The translations under genes and the position numbers were made by a program. From NCBI GenBank assembly GCA_022711665.1, contig JAKLEN010000002.1, forward strand, positions 186,001 through 250,000: a DNA stretch of 64,000 bases, in the 5' to 3' direction. Shown piece by piece: positions 8,633-18,118 of the stretch. The DNA comes from Acidobacteriota bacterium (lineage in GTDB: Bacteria > Acidobacteriota > Aminicenantia > Aminicenantales > Saccharicenantaceae). Each line of letters opens with the position of its first letter. Positions within the stretch are counted from its first letter, which is position 1. Below the pieces are notes generated by a model that saw only the letters and a program-made list of their open reading frames with translations, did not search any database and was not told where the DNA came from.

Positions 8633-9550
8633 ATGGCCACGCTCGTCAAAGCCGCCGGCCTGACCAAGAAGTACGGCGACCTCGTCGCCGTGGCCGGCAT
8701 CGATTTCGAGATCGCCGAAGGCGAGTGCTTCGGCTTCCTGGGCCCGAACGGGGCGGGCAAGACGACGACGGTGCGCATGATCCACTGCGTCTCGCCGGTG
8801 ACCGCCGGGACGCTCACGGTCGGCGGCCTGCCCTCCGGCGTCGACAACCGGGCCTTGAAGATGATCACCGGCGTCATCCCCCAGGAGATCAACCTCGACA
8901 ACGACCTGACCGTCGAGGAGAACCTGATCATCTTCGCCCGCTTCTTCGACATCGGCCGCCGGGAGGCCCGGGCCCGCATCGCCGAGCTCCTCCGCTTCGT
9001 CGAGCTCGAGGCCAAGGCCTCGTGCAAGATCTCCGACCTGTCGACGGGCATGAAGCGGCGCCTGCTCATCGCCCGGGCGCTGATCAACCGGCCGCGGCTG
9101 ATCGTCGCCGACGAGCCGACGACCGGCCTCGACCCCCAGGCCCGCCATCTCATCTGGCAGCGGCTCCGCCAGCTCAAGACCCAGGGCGCGACGCTCGTCC
9201 TGACGACCCAGTACATGGAGGAGGCCCAGCAGCTCTGCGACCGGCTCGTGGTCATGCATCAGGGCCGGATCCTCAAGGAGGGCACGCCGTCGCGGCTGGT
9301 CGAGGACGAGATCGGCCGCGAGGTCATCGAGATCCGGACGCCGCCGGAGGGCGACGGCCGGATCCTCGAGCACCTGGCCGGCTTCGGCTGCGCCCACGAG
9401 CGCGTCGGCGACACCCTCTACATCTACTGCCGCGACGGCCACGGCCTGATGAAGAAGCTGCTCGAGCTCGATCTGCCCAACACCCTGAACCGGCCCGCGA
9501 CCCTCGAGGACGTCTTCCTCAAGCTGACCGGGCGGAGCCTCCACGAATGA
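8633..9550 (+). CDS. ABC transporter ATP-binding protein (ABC-2/DrrA-NodI type)
   Basis: The protein has 305 residues. ATG 8633 follows GAAGGAG after the kinase stop; the frame is open far upstream but only as a shadow of the kinase. It contains Walker A GPNGAGKTTTVRM, Q-loop GVIPQEINLDNDLTVEEN, the ABC signature LSTGMKRRLLIARAL, and Walker B LIVADEPTTGLDPQ with the switch His inferred downstream. The C-terminal about 80 residues form the extension typical of DrrA/NodI-type exporters. It energises export by the permease that overlaps its stop codon. Confidence 0.93.
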   Translation: MATLVKAAGLTKKYGDLVAVAGIDFEIAEGECFGFLGPNGAGKTTTVRMIHCVSPVTAGTLTVGGLPSGVDNRALKMITGVIPQEINLDNDLTVEENLIIFARFFDIGRREARARIAELLRFVELEAKASCKISDLSTGMKRRLLIARALINRPRLIVADEPTTGLDPQARHLIWQRLRQLKTQGATLVLTTQYMEEAQQLCDRLVVMHQGRILKEGTPSRLVEDEIGREVIEIRTPPEGDGRILEHLAGFGCAHERVGDTLYIYCRDGHGLMKKLLELDLPNTLNRPATLEDVFLKLTGRSLHE

Positions 9551-10314
9551 GCCTGTCCTACCGCATCGCCTACGTCTTCCTGAGGAACCTCTACTCCTAC
9601 AAGCGCTTCGTCCTGCCGACCTTCCTGGTCAGCCTGGTCGAGCCGGTGTTCTACCTGGTCACCTTCGGCATCGGCATGGGCGCCTACATGGGCGCCTTCG
9701 GCGGCAAGCCCTATCTCGACTTCCTGGTGCCCGGCGTCCTGGCGTCCACGGCCATGATGTCGGCCTCGTTCGAGTGCCTCTACGGCACCTTCGTCAAGAT
9801 CGTCCACGAAAGGGTCTACGATTCGCTGGTGGCCACGCCGGTCTCGGCCGACGACGCCGTGGCCGGTGACATCGCCTGGGGCTCGTTCCGGGGGCTGGTC
9901 AGCGGCGGCCTGATGATGATCGTGGCCCTGATCATGGGCGTCGTCCCGGCCGCGGCCTGGCGGGCCGCCGTCCTGGTCGTCTTCATGGTCCTGGTCGGAG
10001 TCCTCTTCGGCTCCCTGGCCATGATCGTCACCTCGGTCTCGCCGAGCTTCGACTTCTTCAACTACTACACGGAGCTCGTCATCACCCCGATGCTCTTCTT
10101 CTCCGGGGTCTTCTTCCCCCTCGACAACTTCCCGGCCTGGATGAAGGTCCTGGCCGAGTTCCTCCCGCTGACGCATGCCGTCCGGATCTCGCGGGCCGTG
10201 TTCACCGGCGCGACCGCCCCCGGCCTGGGCTGGAGCCTGGCCCTGGTCGTGGCCATAACCGCGGCGGCTTTCCTCGTCTCCATCCGGATGATGCGCAAGC
10301 GGCTGATCAAATAA
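9547..10314 (+). CDS. ABC-2 type transporter permease (NodJ/DrrB type)
   Basis: The protein has 255 residues and about six membrane helices. The ATG overlaps the stop of the ATPase gene (ATGA), so translation is probably coupled. Features typical of the ABC-2 membrane family are the FLVPGVLASTAMMSA segment, a central ALIMGVVPAAAW helix, and the conserved LFFSGVFFPLDNFPAWMK loop before the last helices. It forms the membrane pore for export of an unknown lipid, polysaccharide or drug-like substrate. Confidence 0.92.
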   Translation: MSLSYRIAYVFLRNLYSYKRFVLPTFLVSLVEPVFYLVTFGIGMGAYMGAFGGKPYLDFLVPGVLASTAMMSASFECLYGTFVKIVHERVYDSLVATPVSADDAVAGDIAWGSFRGLVSGGLMMIVALIMGVVPAAAWRAAVLVVFMVLVGVLFGSLAMIVTSVSPSFDFFNYYTELVITPMLFFSGVFFPLDNFPAWMKVLAEFLPLTHAVRISRAVFTGATAPGLGWSLALVVAITAAAFLVSIRMMRKRLIK

Positions 10315-10336
10315 ACTTACGGACCAGGAGCGCCTC

Positions 10337-13036
10337 ATGTCATATCGTCCCCGCCGCGCCGTTCCCGCCGCCGCCGCGATCCTCGGACTCCTCCTGGCCG
10401 CGTCGGCCCGGAGCGACGTCCCGGCGGCCCAGGACCGGGAGACCGTCGGGCCCCAGGGCCCCGGCCGGACGGTCCTGCCGGTCAACCAGGTCGTGACGCC
10501 GTACGGCGTCCAGACCTCCCTGCCGGGACTGCGGCCCCTGGCGCTGGCCCTGTCGCCCGACGGCAGGCTCCTGGCCGCGGCCGGCAAGACGCCCGAGCTG
10601 ATCATCCTCGACGCCCGCACCGGGCGGTTCAAGCAGCGGGTCGCCCTGCCGTCCGAGGAGCAGCAGGACTATCCCCCCGAGACGGTCTCGCCGATGATCC
10701 TCGATCCCGACGAGAAGGGCCAACTGAGCTACACCGGCCTGGTCTTCTCCCCCGACGGCCGCCTCATCTACATGAGCAACGTCAACGGCAGCATCAAGGT
10801 CTTTGCCGTCGGCCGAGACGGCGCGGTCCAGCCGTCGCATGCCATCCCCCTGCCGCCGGCCGGCGCGCCGGGGCGGGCCGAGGAGATCCCGTCCGGGCTG
10901 GCCCTGACGCCCGACGGCCGGACGCTCTATGTCTGCGGCAACCTGTCCAACCGGCTCCTGGAGATCGACGCCGGATCGGCCAAGGTGACGCGGACCTTCG
11001 ATGTCGGCGTGGCCCCCTTCGCGGTCGTCCTGGCCCGCGGCAAGGCCTACGTCAGCAACTGGGGCGGCCGGCGTCCCGGGCCGGGCGACCTGACCGGGCC
11101 GGCCGGCCAGGGGACCGAGGTCCGGGTCGATCCGGTCCGGCACATCGCCAGCGAGGGCTCGGTCAGCGTCATCGACCTGGCCGCAGGGTCGGTCGTCCGG
11201 GAGGTCCTGGTCCAGCTCCACGCCTCGGCCCTGGCCGTCTCGCCCGACGGCCGCTGGGTCGTCTGCGCCAACGCCGCCTCGGACAACCTCAGCGTCATCG
11301 ACACGGCGACGGACGCCGTGGCCGAGACGATCTGGGTCAAGGCCTCGCCGGCCGACCTTTTCGGCGCCTCGCCCAACGCCCTGGCCTTCGCCGCCAAGGG
11401 CAAGACCTTATACGCCGCCAACGGCACCCAGAACGCCGTGGCCGTGATCAAATTCAGCCCGGCCAAGCGGAAGTCCTGGCTGAAGGGGCTCATCCCCGTC
11501 GGCTGGTTCCCCGGCGCGCTGGCCCTGAACGCCCGCCGCGGCGTGCTCTGCGTCGCCAATGTCAAGGGCCAGGCCCTCGAGCGGATCCCCTACAAGCAGA
11601 CGGGCGCCCCGGGCTTCAACTCCCACCAGCATAACGGCTCGGTCTCCATGTTCCCCATACCGAACGCCGGGACCCTCCGGGACCTGACCCGGGTCGTCTA
11701 CGCCAACTACCAGCGCGAACGCCTGGCCCAGGCTTTCCTCCAGCCCCGGCCCGGCCAGCCGGCCCGGCCCGTTCCCGAGCGGATCGGCGAGCCGAGCGTC
11801 TTCAAGCACGTCGTCTACGTCATCAAGGAGAACCGGACCTACGACCAGGTCCTGGGCGACGTCCGGGCGGGCAACGGCGATCCGGACCTGTGCATCTTCG
11901 GCGAGAAGACGACGCCCAACCAGCACAAGCTCGTTCGCGAGTTCGTCCTCCTCGACAACACCTACTGCAGCGGCATCCTCAGCGCCGACGGCCACCAGTG
12001 GTCGACGACCGCCTTCGGCACGGATTACCTGGAGCGGTCCTTCGCCGGCTGGCCCCGCAGCTACCCCGACGGCATGGGGCCGGACGAGATCGACGCCCTG
12101 GCCTACGCCCCGAGCGGTTTCATCTGGGACAACGCCCTGAAGCACGGCGTGTCCCTCTGGAACTTCGGCGAATTCACCATGCAGGACTGCGGCTGGAAGG
12201 ACCCGGCGCGCCGGGACGAGCCGAAATGGGCGGATTACTGGGACGAATACCTCAACGGCCGCGGCCTGGTCCGGATCGGGAGCCGGCCGGCCATCCCGTC
12301 GGTCGCCCCCTTCTCCCCGACGGATACGCTCGGCTGGAACATGGCCGTACCCGACCAGTGGCGGGCCCGCTACATCGTCGATCAGGTCGCCGCCTGGGAC
12401 AGGGAGGGCCGCATGCCCCAGCTCATCCTCGTCTGCCTGCCCGACGACCACACCAGCGGGACGAGCGAGGGCTCCCCGACCCCGGAGGCCTGCGCCGCCG
12501 ACAACGACCTGGCCTTCGGCCGCATCGTCGAGGCCTTCAGCCGCAGCTCCTTCTGGAAGGAGACGGTTATATTCGGCATCGAGGACGACCCCCAGAACGG
12601 CTGGGACCACGTCAGCGGCTACCGGACGACGGCCTACTGCGCCAGCCCCTACACCAAGCGGGGCGCCGTGATCAGCACCCGGTACAACACGACCAGCCTG
12701 CTGCGGACGATCGAGCAAATCTTGGGCCTGCCGCCCATGAACCAGTTCGACGCCACGGCCACGCCGATGTTCGACTGTTTCGCCGAGACGCCCGACTTCG
12801 CGCCGTTCGAGCCGGTGCCGGCCAACATCCCGCTCGACACGATGAACCCGCCCAAGAGCCGGATCGCCGACGCCCTCCTCCGCCGCCAGGCCGTCCAGTC
12901 CGGACGGCTGAACTTCCGGCAGGTGGACGCCTGCCCCGAGGACATCCTCAACCGCATCCTCTGGCACGCCGTCAAGGGGCCCTCGGCGCCCTACCCGGCC
13001 TGGGCCGTGACCCTGGTCGAAGAAGACGACGACTAG
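10337..13036 (+). CDS. Exported YncE-like beta-propeller / phosphoesterase fusion
   Basis: The protein has 899 residues with a signal peptide (about 1-26). Residues 45-430 carry seven-blade propeller repeats of the YncE/surface-layer type, recognised by LALSPDGRLLAAAG, LVFSPDGRLIYMSN, LALTPDGRTLYVCG and LAVSPDGRWVVCAN. The C-terminal half (about 490-890) is an alkaline-phosphatase-superfamily phosphoesterase: HVVYVIKENRTYDQVLGDV is the nucleophile-region signature of the phospholipase C/acid phosphatase family, followed by LPDDHTSGTS and FGIEDDPQNGWDHV metal-ligand segments. The combined architecture is a known family. It is probably periplasmic and hydrolyses a phosphoester. Spacing to the ABC permease is 22 bp. 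Confidence 0.88.
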   Translation: MSYRPRRAVPAAAAILGLLLAASARSDVPAAQDRETVGPQGPGRTVLPVNQVVTPYGVQTSLPGLRPLALALSPDGRLLAAAGKTPELIILDARTGRFKQRVALPSEEQQDYPPETVSPMILDPDEKGQLSYTGLVFSPDGRLIYMSNVNGSIKVFAVGRDGAVQPSHAIPLPPAGAPGRAEEIPSGLALTPDGRTLYVCGNLSNRLLEIDAGSAKVTRTFDVGVAPFAVVLARGKAYVSNWGGRRPGPGDLTGPAGQGTEVRVDPVRHIASEGSVSVIDLAAGSVVREVLVQLHASALAVSPDGRWVVCANAASDNLSVIDTATDAVAETIWVKASPADLFGASPNALAFAAKGKTLYAANGTQNAVAVIKFSPAKRKSWLKGLIPVGWFPGALALNARRGVLCVANVKGQALERIPYKQTGAPGFNSHQHNGSVSMFPIPNAGTLRDLTRVVYANYQRERLAQAFLQPRPGQPARPVPERIGEPSVFKHVVYVIKENRTYDQVLGDVRAGNGDPDLCIFGEKTTPNQHKLVREFVLLDNTYCSGILSADGHQWSTTAFGTDYLERSFAGWPRSYPDGMGPDEIDALAYAPSGFIWDNALKHGVSLWNFGEFTMQDCGWKDPARRDEPKWADYWDEYLNGRGLVRIGSRPAIPSVAPFSPTDTLGWNMAVPDQWRARYIVDQVAAWDREGRMPQLILVCLPDDHTSGTSEGSPTPEACAADNDLAFGRIVEAFSRSSFWKETVIFGIEDDPQNGWDHVSGYRTTAYCASPYTKRGAVISTRYNTTSLLRTIEQILGLPPMNQFDATATPMFDCFAETPDFAPFEPVPANIPLDTMNPPKSRIADALLRRQAVQSGRLNFRQVDACPEDILNRILWHAVKGPSAPYPAWAVTLVEEDDD

Positions 13037-13078
13037 GCCGGGACGGCCCGCCGGGCCAGGCCGGGCCGCGGAGCCGGC

Positions 13079-13146
13079 GAAAAGGCGGTTCTACTCCCAT
13101 CTCCGGGATCCCCTCTCAGCGGCGGTGAAAAACCGCTTTTCTGCGG
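13079..13146 (+). repeat. Dispersed intergenic repeat, short copy (copy A)
   Basis: Contains CTCCGGGATCCCCTCTC followed by GCGGCGG, close to the left end of two longer copies near 17970 and 34815, then a short hairpin. It begins about 45 bp after a plus-strand stop codon. The right half of the element is missing. Confidence 0.55.
13122..13140 (+). terminator. Rho-independent terminator after the YncE/phosphoesterase gene
   Basis: GCGGT-GAAAA-ACCGC forms a five-bp stem with a five-base loop followed directly by TTTT. It lies inside repeat copy A, and flanking bases (AAAGGCGGTT upstream and AACCGCTTTT) can also pair as a larger alternative hairpin. Confidence 0.55.
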
Positions 13147-13202
13147 TAACGAACATGATGTAAAATGATCGCGGCTCATAATCCGGACCCAAGGAGCGTC
13201 CC

Positions 13203-14957
13203 ATGGGCGTGCTCAAACCCGTCGATTGGCTCATCGTCCTCGGCTATTTCGCCATCGTCCTCGGCATCGCCTGGAAGATCATGCGCGAGAAGCAGCGGAC
13301 CTCGACCGACTACTTCCTGGCCGGTCGGAACCTCGGCTGGCTGATCATCGGCGCGTCCATCTTCGCCTCCAACATCGGCGCCGAGCACCTGGTCGGGTTG
13401 GCCGGCTCGGGCGCGACGGACGGCGTGGCCATGGCCCATTACGAGCTCCACGCCTGGTGCCTGCTCGTCCTGGCCTGGGTCATGGTGCCGTTCTACATGC
13501 GCTCCAAGGTCTTCACCATGCCCGAGTTCCTGGAGAAGCGCTTCTCCCCGACGGCCCGGACGGTCCTGTCGCTCATCTCCCTGGTGGCTTACGTCCTGAC
13601 CAAGATGGCCGTGGGGATCTTCGCCGGCGGCATCGTTTTCAGCGTCCTCCTGCCCGACCTCAACTGGTTCGGGCTCGACAGCTTCTGGGTCGGCTCGATC
13701 CTGGTCATCCTGATCACCGGGCTTTATACGGTCCTGGGCGGGCTCAAGGCCGTGGCCTACACCGAGGCCATCCAGACCTTCATCTTCATCATCGGCTCGG
13801 CCCTGGTGACGTATTTCGGCCTGAAAGCCCTCGGCGGCTGGGGCGAGCTGCGCCGCATCGCCGGCTCGGAGATGTTCAACCTCTGGAAGCCCCTCGTCCC
13901 CCACGGCATCCAGGGCACCTGGGCCCCGGTCCAGGAAGCCGGCCGGATGGCCTGGTACTTCAACGACAACTACCCCTGGATCGGCATGCTCTTCTGCGCC
14001 CCGATCGTCGGCCTGTGGTACTGGTGCACCGACCAGTACATCGTCCAGCGCGTCCTCGGGGCCCCCAACACGCGCCAGGCCCGGCGCGGCGCCATCTCGG
14101 CGGCCTTCCTTAAGCTTCTGCCGGTCTTCATCTTCATCATCCCCGGCATGATCGCCTTCGCCCTGGCCAAGAGCGGGCTGAACCAGCCTCTCAGCCAGGA
14201 GCTGTTCCAGGGCGGGACGGAGCTTGTCCGGGCCAACGCCCAGAAGGCCTTCCCCATGCTGGTGGCCACGGTCCTGCCGGTCGGCGTCCGGGGCCTCGTC
14301 GTCGCCGGGCTGCTGGCGGCGCTCATGAGCTCGCTGGCCGGGGCCTTCAACGCCGCCTCGACCCTCTTCACCATGGACTTCTACCAGCGCCTCAGGCCCA
14401 ATGTCACCCAGGAAAAGCTCGTCTGGGTCGGCCGCGTGGCCACCGGGGTCATGGTCCTGATCGGGCTGCTCTGGATCCCGGTCATCCGCGGCGGCAAGGG
14501 GCTCTACGATTACCTCCAGGGCGTCCAGTCCTACCTGGCCCCGCCCATCTTCGTCGTCTTCTTCTTCGGCATCTTCATGAAGCGGCTTAACGCCAAGGGC
14601 TGCCTGGCCGCCCTCGGCACCGGCTTCGCCCTCGGACTCTTCCGCCTGGCCGTCGACACGCCGGTCAAGCTCATCCCGGGGTTCTCCTATCCCCAGGGCT
14701 CGTTCCTGTGGATCGTCAACCATATCTTCTTCCAGTACTTCAGCCTGATCATCTTCCTGGTCAGCGTCGTGGTCATGATCGTCGTCAGCTACGCCACCGA
14801 GGCGCCGTCCTACGATAAGATCAGCGGCCTGACCTACGGCACGGTCACGGCCGACCACCGCAAGGAGAACCGAGCCAGCTGGACCAAGGCCGACGTGATC
14901 AGCTCCATCATCGTCCTGGCCCTGATCGCCGCCGCCTACATCTACTTCACCGGGTGA
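13203..14957 (+). CDS. Sodium:solute symporter, SGLT-like (SSS family)
   Basis: The protein has 584 residues and about 14 membrane helices. The N-terminus TDYFLAGRNLGWLIIGASIFASNIGAEHLVGLAGSG matches the sodium/sugar symporter branch (vSGLT/SGLT-like): the signature TSTDYFLAGRN is followed by the Na2-site helix. GLYTVLGGLKAVAYTEAIQ and LLAALMSSLAGAFNAASTLFTMD are also typical. It probably imports a sugar or related organic solute with Na+. ATG 13203 is preceded by AAGGAG. It sits between repeat copy A and a secreted peptidase, apparently as its own unit. Confidence 0.92.
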   Translation: MGVLKPVDWLIVLGYFAIVLGIAWKIMREKQRTSTDYFLAGRNLGWLIIGASIFASNIGAEHLVGLAGSGATDGVAMAHYELHAWCLLVLAWVMVPFYMRSKVFTMPEFLEKRFSPTARTVLSLISLVAYVLTKMAVGIFAGGIVFSVLLPDLNWFGLDSFWVGSILVILITGLYTVLGGLKAVAYTEAIQTFIFIIGSALVTYFGLKALGGWGELRRIAGSEMFNLWKPLVPHGIQGTWAPVQEAGRMAWYFNDNYPWIGMLFCAPIVGLWYWCTDQYIVQRVLGAPNTRQARRGAISAAFLKLLPVFIFIIPGMIAFALAKSGLNQPLSQELFQGGTELVRANAQKAFPMLVATVLPVGVRGLVVAGLLAALMSSLAGAFNAASTLFTMDFYQRLRPNVTQEKLVWVGRVATGVMVLIGLLWIPVIRGGKGLYDYLQGVQSYLAPPIFVVFFFGIFMKRLNAKGCLAALGTGFALGLFRLAVDTPVKLIPGFSYPQGSFLWIVNHIFFQYFSLIIFLVSVVVMIVVSYATEAPSYDKISGLTYGTVTADHRKENRASWTKADVISSIIVLALIAAAYIYFTG

Positions 14958-14983
14958 GCGCGGCCGGCGGCGGCCGCGGCGGG

Positions 14984-15013
14984 TTGACGGCTTCCGAAGG
15001 GGCTTGGTATACT
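14984..15013 (+). promoter_or_regulatory. Sigma-70-like extended -10 promoter for the S9 peptidase
   Basis: TTGACG (14984-14989), 18 bp, TATACT (15008-15013), with TGG directly before the -10. The leader to the ATG at 15064 would be about 45 nt. Confidence 0.55.
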
Positions 15014-15063
15014 CGCGGCCTCATGGCCCGCCGCCGTCCCAATCCATCCGTCAGGGGAAGAAC

Positions 15064-17970
15064 ATGAAGCGATACCTTGCGCCCTCGAAGTCCGTCGTCA
15101 TCGTCCTCGCGCTGGTCCTGGCCCTGGCCGCCGCGGCCGGCCAGGCCCAATCCGTCAAAAAGCCCTTGGGCTACGACGCCTACAACGGCTGGCGTTCGAT
15201 CCAATCGACCCAGCTGGCGCGCGACGGCCGGTGGCTCGTTTACGCCCTGGCGCCGCAGGACGGCGACGGCGAGCTCGTCGCCCTCGACCTGCAGACGAAC
15301 AAGGAATACCGCTCCCCCCGGGGCAGGCAGCCCGTCCTGACGGCCGACGGCAGGCACGTCGTCTTCGCCGTCGCACCTCTCAAGGCCGACGTCGACAAAG
15401 CGAAAAAAGACAAGAAGAAGCCCGAGGAGCAGCCCAAGAGCGGCCTGGGCATCATGGACCTGGCCTCCGGCCAGGTGACGACGGTCGAACGGGTCAAGAG
15501 CTTCAAGGTGGCCGAGGATTCCGGCGCTTACGTCGCCTATCTGCTCGAGCCGCCGCTCAAGAAGGCCGACGAGAAGAAGGACGAAGCTAAAAAGGATCCG
15601 GCGGCCAAGCCGGAGGAGAAGACGCAGGCCAAGCCCGGCGAGGAAAAGAAGGACGAGGCCAAGAAAGAAGAGAAGAAGAAGGAGCCGGGCACCGATCTGG
15701 TCGTCCGCGAGCTGGCCGGCGGCAGGGAAACGAAGATCGTCGAAGTCGCCGAATACGCCTGGAACAAGCCCGGCTCCTGGCTGGCCTACGCAGTGTCCTC
15801 CAAGACGCCCGAGAACGACGGCGCCTTCGCTCTCGAGCCGGCCAGCGGCAAGACCGTCGCCCTGCTCAAGGGCCTGGGCAATTACAAGAACTTGGCCTTC
15901 GACGAGAAGGGCGGCCAGCTGGCTTTCACCAGCGACCGCGACGACTACAAGGCGGACAAGTCCGCCTCCAAACTCTACTATTGGACGACCGCAGCCGGCG
16001 CGGCCGTCGAGCTCGCCCCGGCCCTGGCCAAGGGCTTCCCGGCCGGGATGGCCGTCAGCGAGAACGGCCGGCCCCGGTTCTCCAAGGACGGCGGATGCCT
16101 GTTCTTCGGCATCGCCGCGGCCCCCAAGCCGGAGCCCAAGGACGCCCCGGAGCCGGTCAAGGTCGATATCTGGAGCTGGAAGGACCCCTACCTCCAGCCC
16201 ATGCAGAAAGCCCAGGCCGAAGAGGACAAGAAGAAAACGCTGCTCTGCGTCGTTCACTTCCTGCCCAAGGAGAAGAAGTTCGTCCAGCTGGCCGCGCCCG
16301 ACATGCCGGAGATCGAGCTCTCCGAGGACGCCCGGCTGGCCCTGGGCAAGTCCGATCTCGCCTATCGCCGGCTGGTTTCCTGGGACCGGGCCTACGAGGA
16401 CGACTACCTCGTCAGCCTGGCCGACGGATCGAAAAAGAAGATCCTGGAGAAGAACCCCTACGGGGCGATGATCTCGACGGGCGGCAAGTACCTGCTGTAC
16501 TTCCTCGACGAGGACCGCAGCTTCTACGCTTACCGTGTCGCCGACGGCAAAACCTTCAACCTGACGGCCGGGCTGGGCGTCAGCTTCGTCGACGAGGAGT
16601 GGGACACGCCGGACAACCCCCGCTTCTACGGCCCGGCCGGGTGGACGGACGGCGACGCGGCCGTGCTCCTCTACGACCGCTACGACATCTGGGAGATCTC
16701 GCCCGACGGCGCCAGGCGCCGCATGATCACCAACGGCCTGGGCCGCCGGGAGAAGCTCGTCTTCCGCTACGCCCGTCTCGACCCGGAGAAGCCGGCCATC
16801 CCGGCCCGCGGCCCCCTGGTCCTCCTGACGACCAACGAGAAGACCCTGGCCACGGGAGCCTACCGCGTCGATCTCTCCGCCCCGACGGCCGACCCGGCCA
16901 GGATCGTCATGCTCGACAAGCAGCTCGGCGGGCTGCAGAAGGCCAGGGACGCCGAAGTCTACATCCACACCGAGCAGCGCTTCGACGAGTTCCCCGACCT
17001 CTGGACGAGCGGGCCGGACCTAGCCGCCGCCCGCCGGGCCAGCCGGGCCAATCCCCAGCAGGCGGAATACAATTGGGGCCGGGCCGAGCGCATCGAGTAC
17101 ACCAACGCCGACGGCAAGCGCCTGCCGGCCGTCCTGATCAAGCCCGAGGACTTCGATCCGGCCAGGAAGTACCCGCTCCTGGTCTACATCTACGAGACCC
17201 AGGCCGTGGGCCTGCACCGCTACTACGCGCCCGCGCCCGGCACGAGCGTCAACTTCACCCGTTACGCCAGCAACGGCTACGTCATCCTCAGCCCCGACAT
17301 CGTCTACGAGGTCGGCTATCCGGGCCGGAGCGCCCTCAAGTGCGTCCTCCCGGCCGTGGCCAGGGTCCTGGACATGGGCTTCGTCGATCCCCGGCGCGTC
17401 GGCATCCAGGGCCACAGCTGGGGCGGCTACCAGATCAGCTATCTTGTCACCCAGACCGACCTGTTCGCGGCCGCCCAGGCCGGCGCTTCGGTCACCAACA
17501 TGACCAGCGCCTACGGCGGCATCCGCTGGGGCACGGGCATGTCCCGGGCCTTCCAGTACGAGAAGACCCAGAGCCGCATCGGCGCGCCGCTCTGGTCCCG
17601 GGCCCTGCAGTTCCTGGAGAACTCGCCCCTCTTCTGGGCCGAGCGCGTCCGGACGCCCTATCTCTCTATCCACAACGACGAGGATGACGCCGTGCCGTGG
17701 TACCAGGGGATCGAGTTCTTCTCGGCTCTCCGCCGCCTGGACAAGGAAGCCTACATGTTCAACTTCAACGGCGAGAAGCACGGCCTCCGCGAGCGGGAGA
17801 ACCAAAAATACTGGACCGTCCACCAGGACGAGTTCTTCGACCACTTCCTGCTCGGCAAGCCCAGGCCTGACTGGATGGAGAAAGGGGTCCCCTATCTCGA
17901 GCGGGGGAAGCGCGATATCGACGCCCTGTTCGAGCCGGCCGGGAAGGGCGGCGGCGAGCCGAGGAAATAG
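15064..17970 (+). CDS. Exported S9-family (prolyl oligopeptidase-like) serine peptidase
   Basis: The protein has 968 residues. ATG 15064 follows GGGGAAGAAC and opens a signal peptide (residues 1-29, ending GQAQS). Residues of about 40-640 are a beta-propeller-like domain; within it, around 165-217, is a Lys/Glu/Ala/Pro-rich low-complexity insert. The C-terminal alpha/beta hydrolase domain has nucleophile Ser785 in GHSWGGYQ, Asp874 in NDEDDAVPW and His906 in GEKHGLRE, a complete S9 triad. It probably trims peptides outside the cytoplasm for uptake. The stop codon abuts repeat copy B. Confidence 0.93.
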   Translation: MKRYLAPSKSVVIVLALVLALAAAAGQAQSVKKPLGYDAYNGWRSIQSTQLARDGRWLVYALAPQDGDGELVALDLQTNKEYRSPRGRQPVLTADGRHVVFAVAPLKADVDKAKKDKKKPEEQPKSGLGIMDLASGQVTTVERVKSFKVAEDSGAYVAYLLEPPLKKADEKKDEAKKDPAAKPEEKTQAKPGEEKKDEAKKEEKKKEPGTDLVVRELAGGRETKIVEVAEYAWNKPGSWLAYAVSSKTPENDGAFALEPASGKTVALLKGLGNYKNLAFDEKGGQLAFTSDRDDYKADKSASKLYYWTTAAGAAVELAPALAKGFPAGMAVSENGRPRFSKDGGCLFFGIAAAPKPEPKDAPEPVKVDIWSWKDPYLQPMQKAQAEEDKKKTLLCVVHFLPKEKKFVQLAAPDMPEIELSEDARLALGKSDLAYRRLVSWDRAYEDDYLVSLADGSKKKILEKNPYGAMISTGGKYLLYFLDEDRSFYAYRVADGKTFNLTAGLGVSFVDEEWDTPDNPRFYGPAGWTDGDAAVLLYDRYDIWEISPDGARRRMITNGLGRREKLVFRYARLDPEKPAIPARGPLVLLTTNEKTLATGAYRVDLSAPTADPARIVMLDKQLGGLQKARDAEVYIHTEQRFDEFPDLWTSGPDLAAARRASRANPQQAEYNWGRAERIEYTNADGKRLPAVLIKPEDFDPARKYPLLVYIYETQAVGLHRYYAPAPGTSVNFTRYASNGYVILSPDIVYEVGYPGRSALKCVLPAVARVLDMGFVDPRRVGIQGHSWGGYQISYLVTQTDLFAAAQAGASVTNMTSAYGGIRWGTGMSRAFQYEKTQSRIGAPLWSRALQFLENSPLFWAERVRTPYLSIHNDEDDAVPWYQGIEFFSALRRLDKEAYMFNFNGEKHGLRERENQKYWTVHQDEFFDHFLLGKPRPDWMEKGVPYLERGKRDIDALFEPAGKGGGEPRK

Positions 17971-18118
17971 GCCCTTCTCCCAATTCCGGGATTCCCTCTC
18001 GCGGCGGCGATGGGAGATACCGGGAGTAAGCGCTTTCCCAGGATTTTTCTCAGGATCCCGGCCTCGAGTGCTCGGCCGTGACCCTGACCTTCGCTCCCAA
18101 GAGTCCGCTACGCGCCGG
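17970..18118 (+). repeat. Dispersed intergenic repeat, copy B
   Basis: Begins at the last base of the peptidase stop codon with GGCCCTTCTCCC, then TCCGGGATTCCCTCTCGCGG, a small hairpin (GGGAG...TTCCC), and a right module (CTCAGGATCCCGGCCTCGAG onwards, to about 18118) that is nearly identical to copy C at 34995-35067. It lacks the right terminal inverted repeat and the roughly 100-bp internal segment of copy C. Its right end overlaps the last codons of the convergent methyltransferase. Confidence 0.7.
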
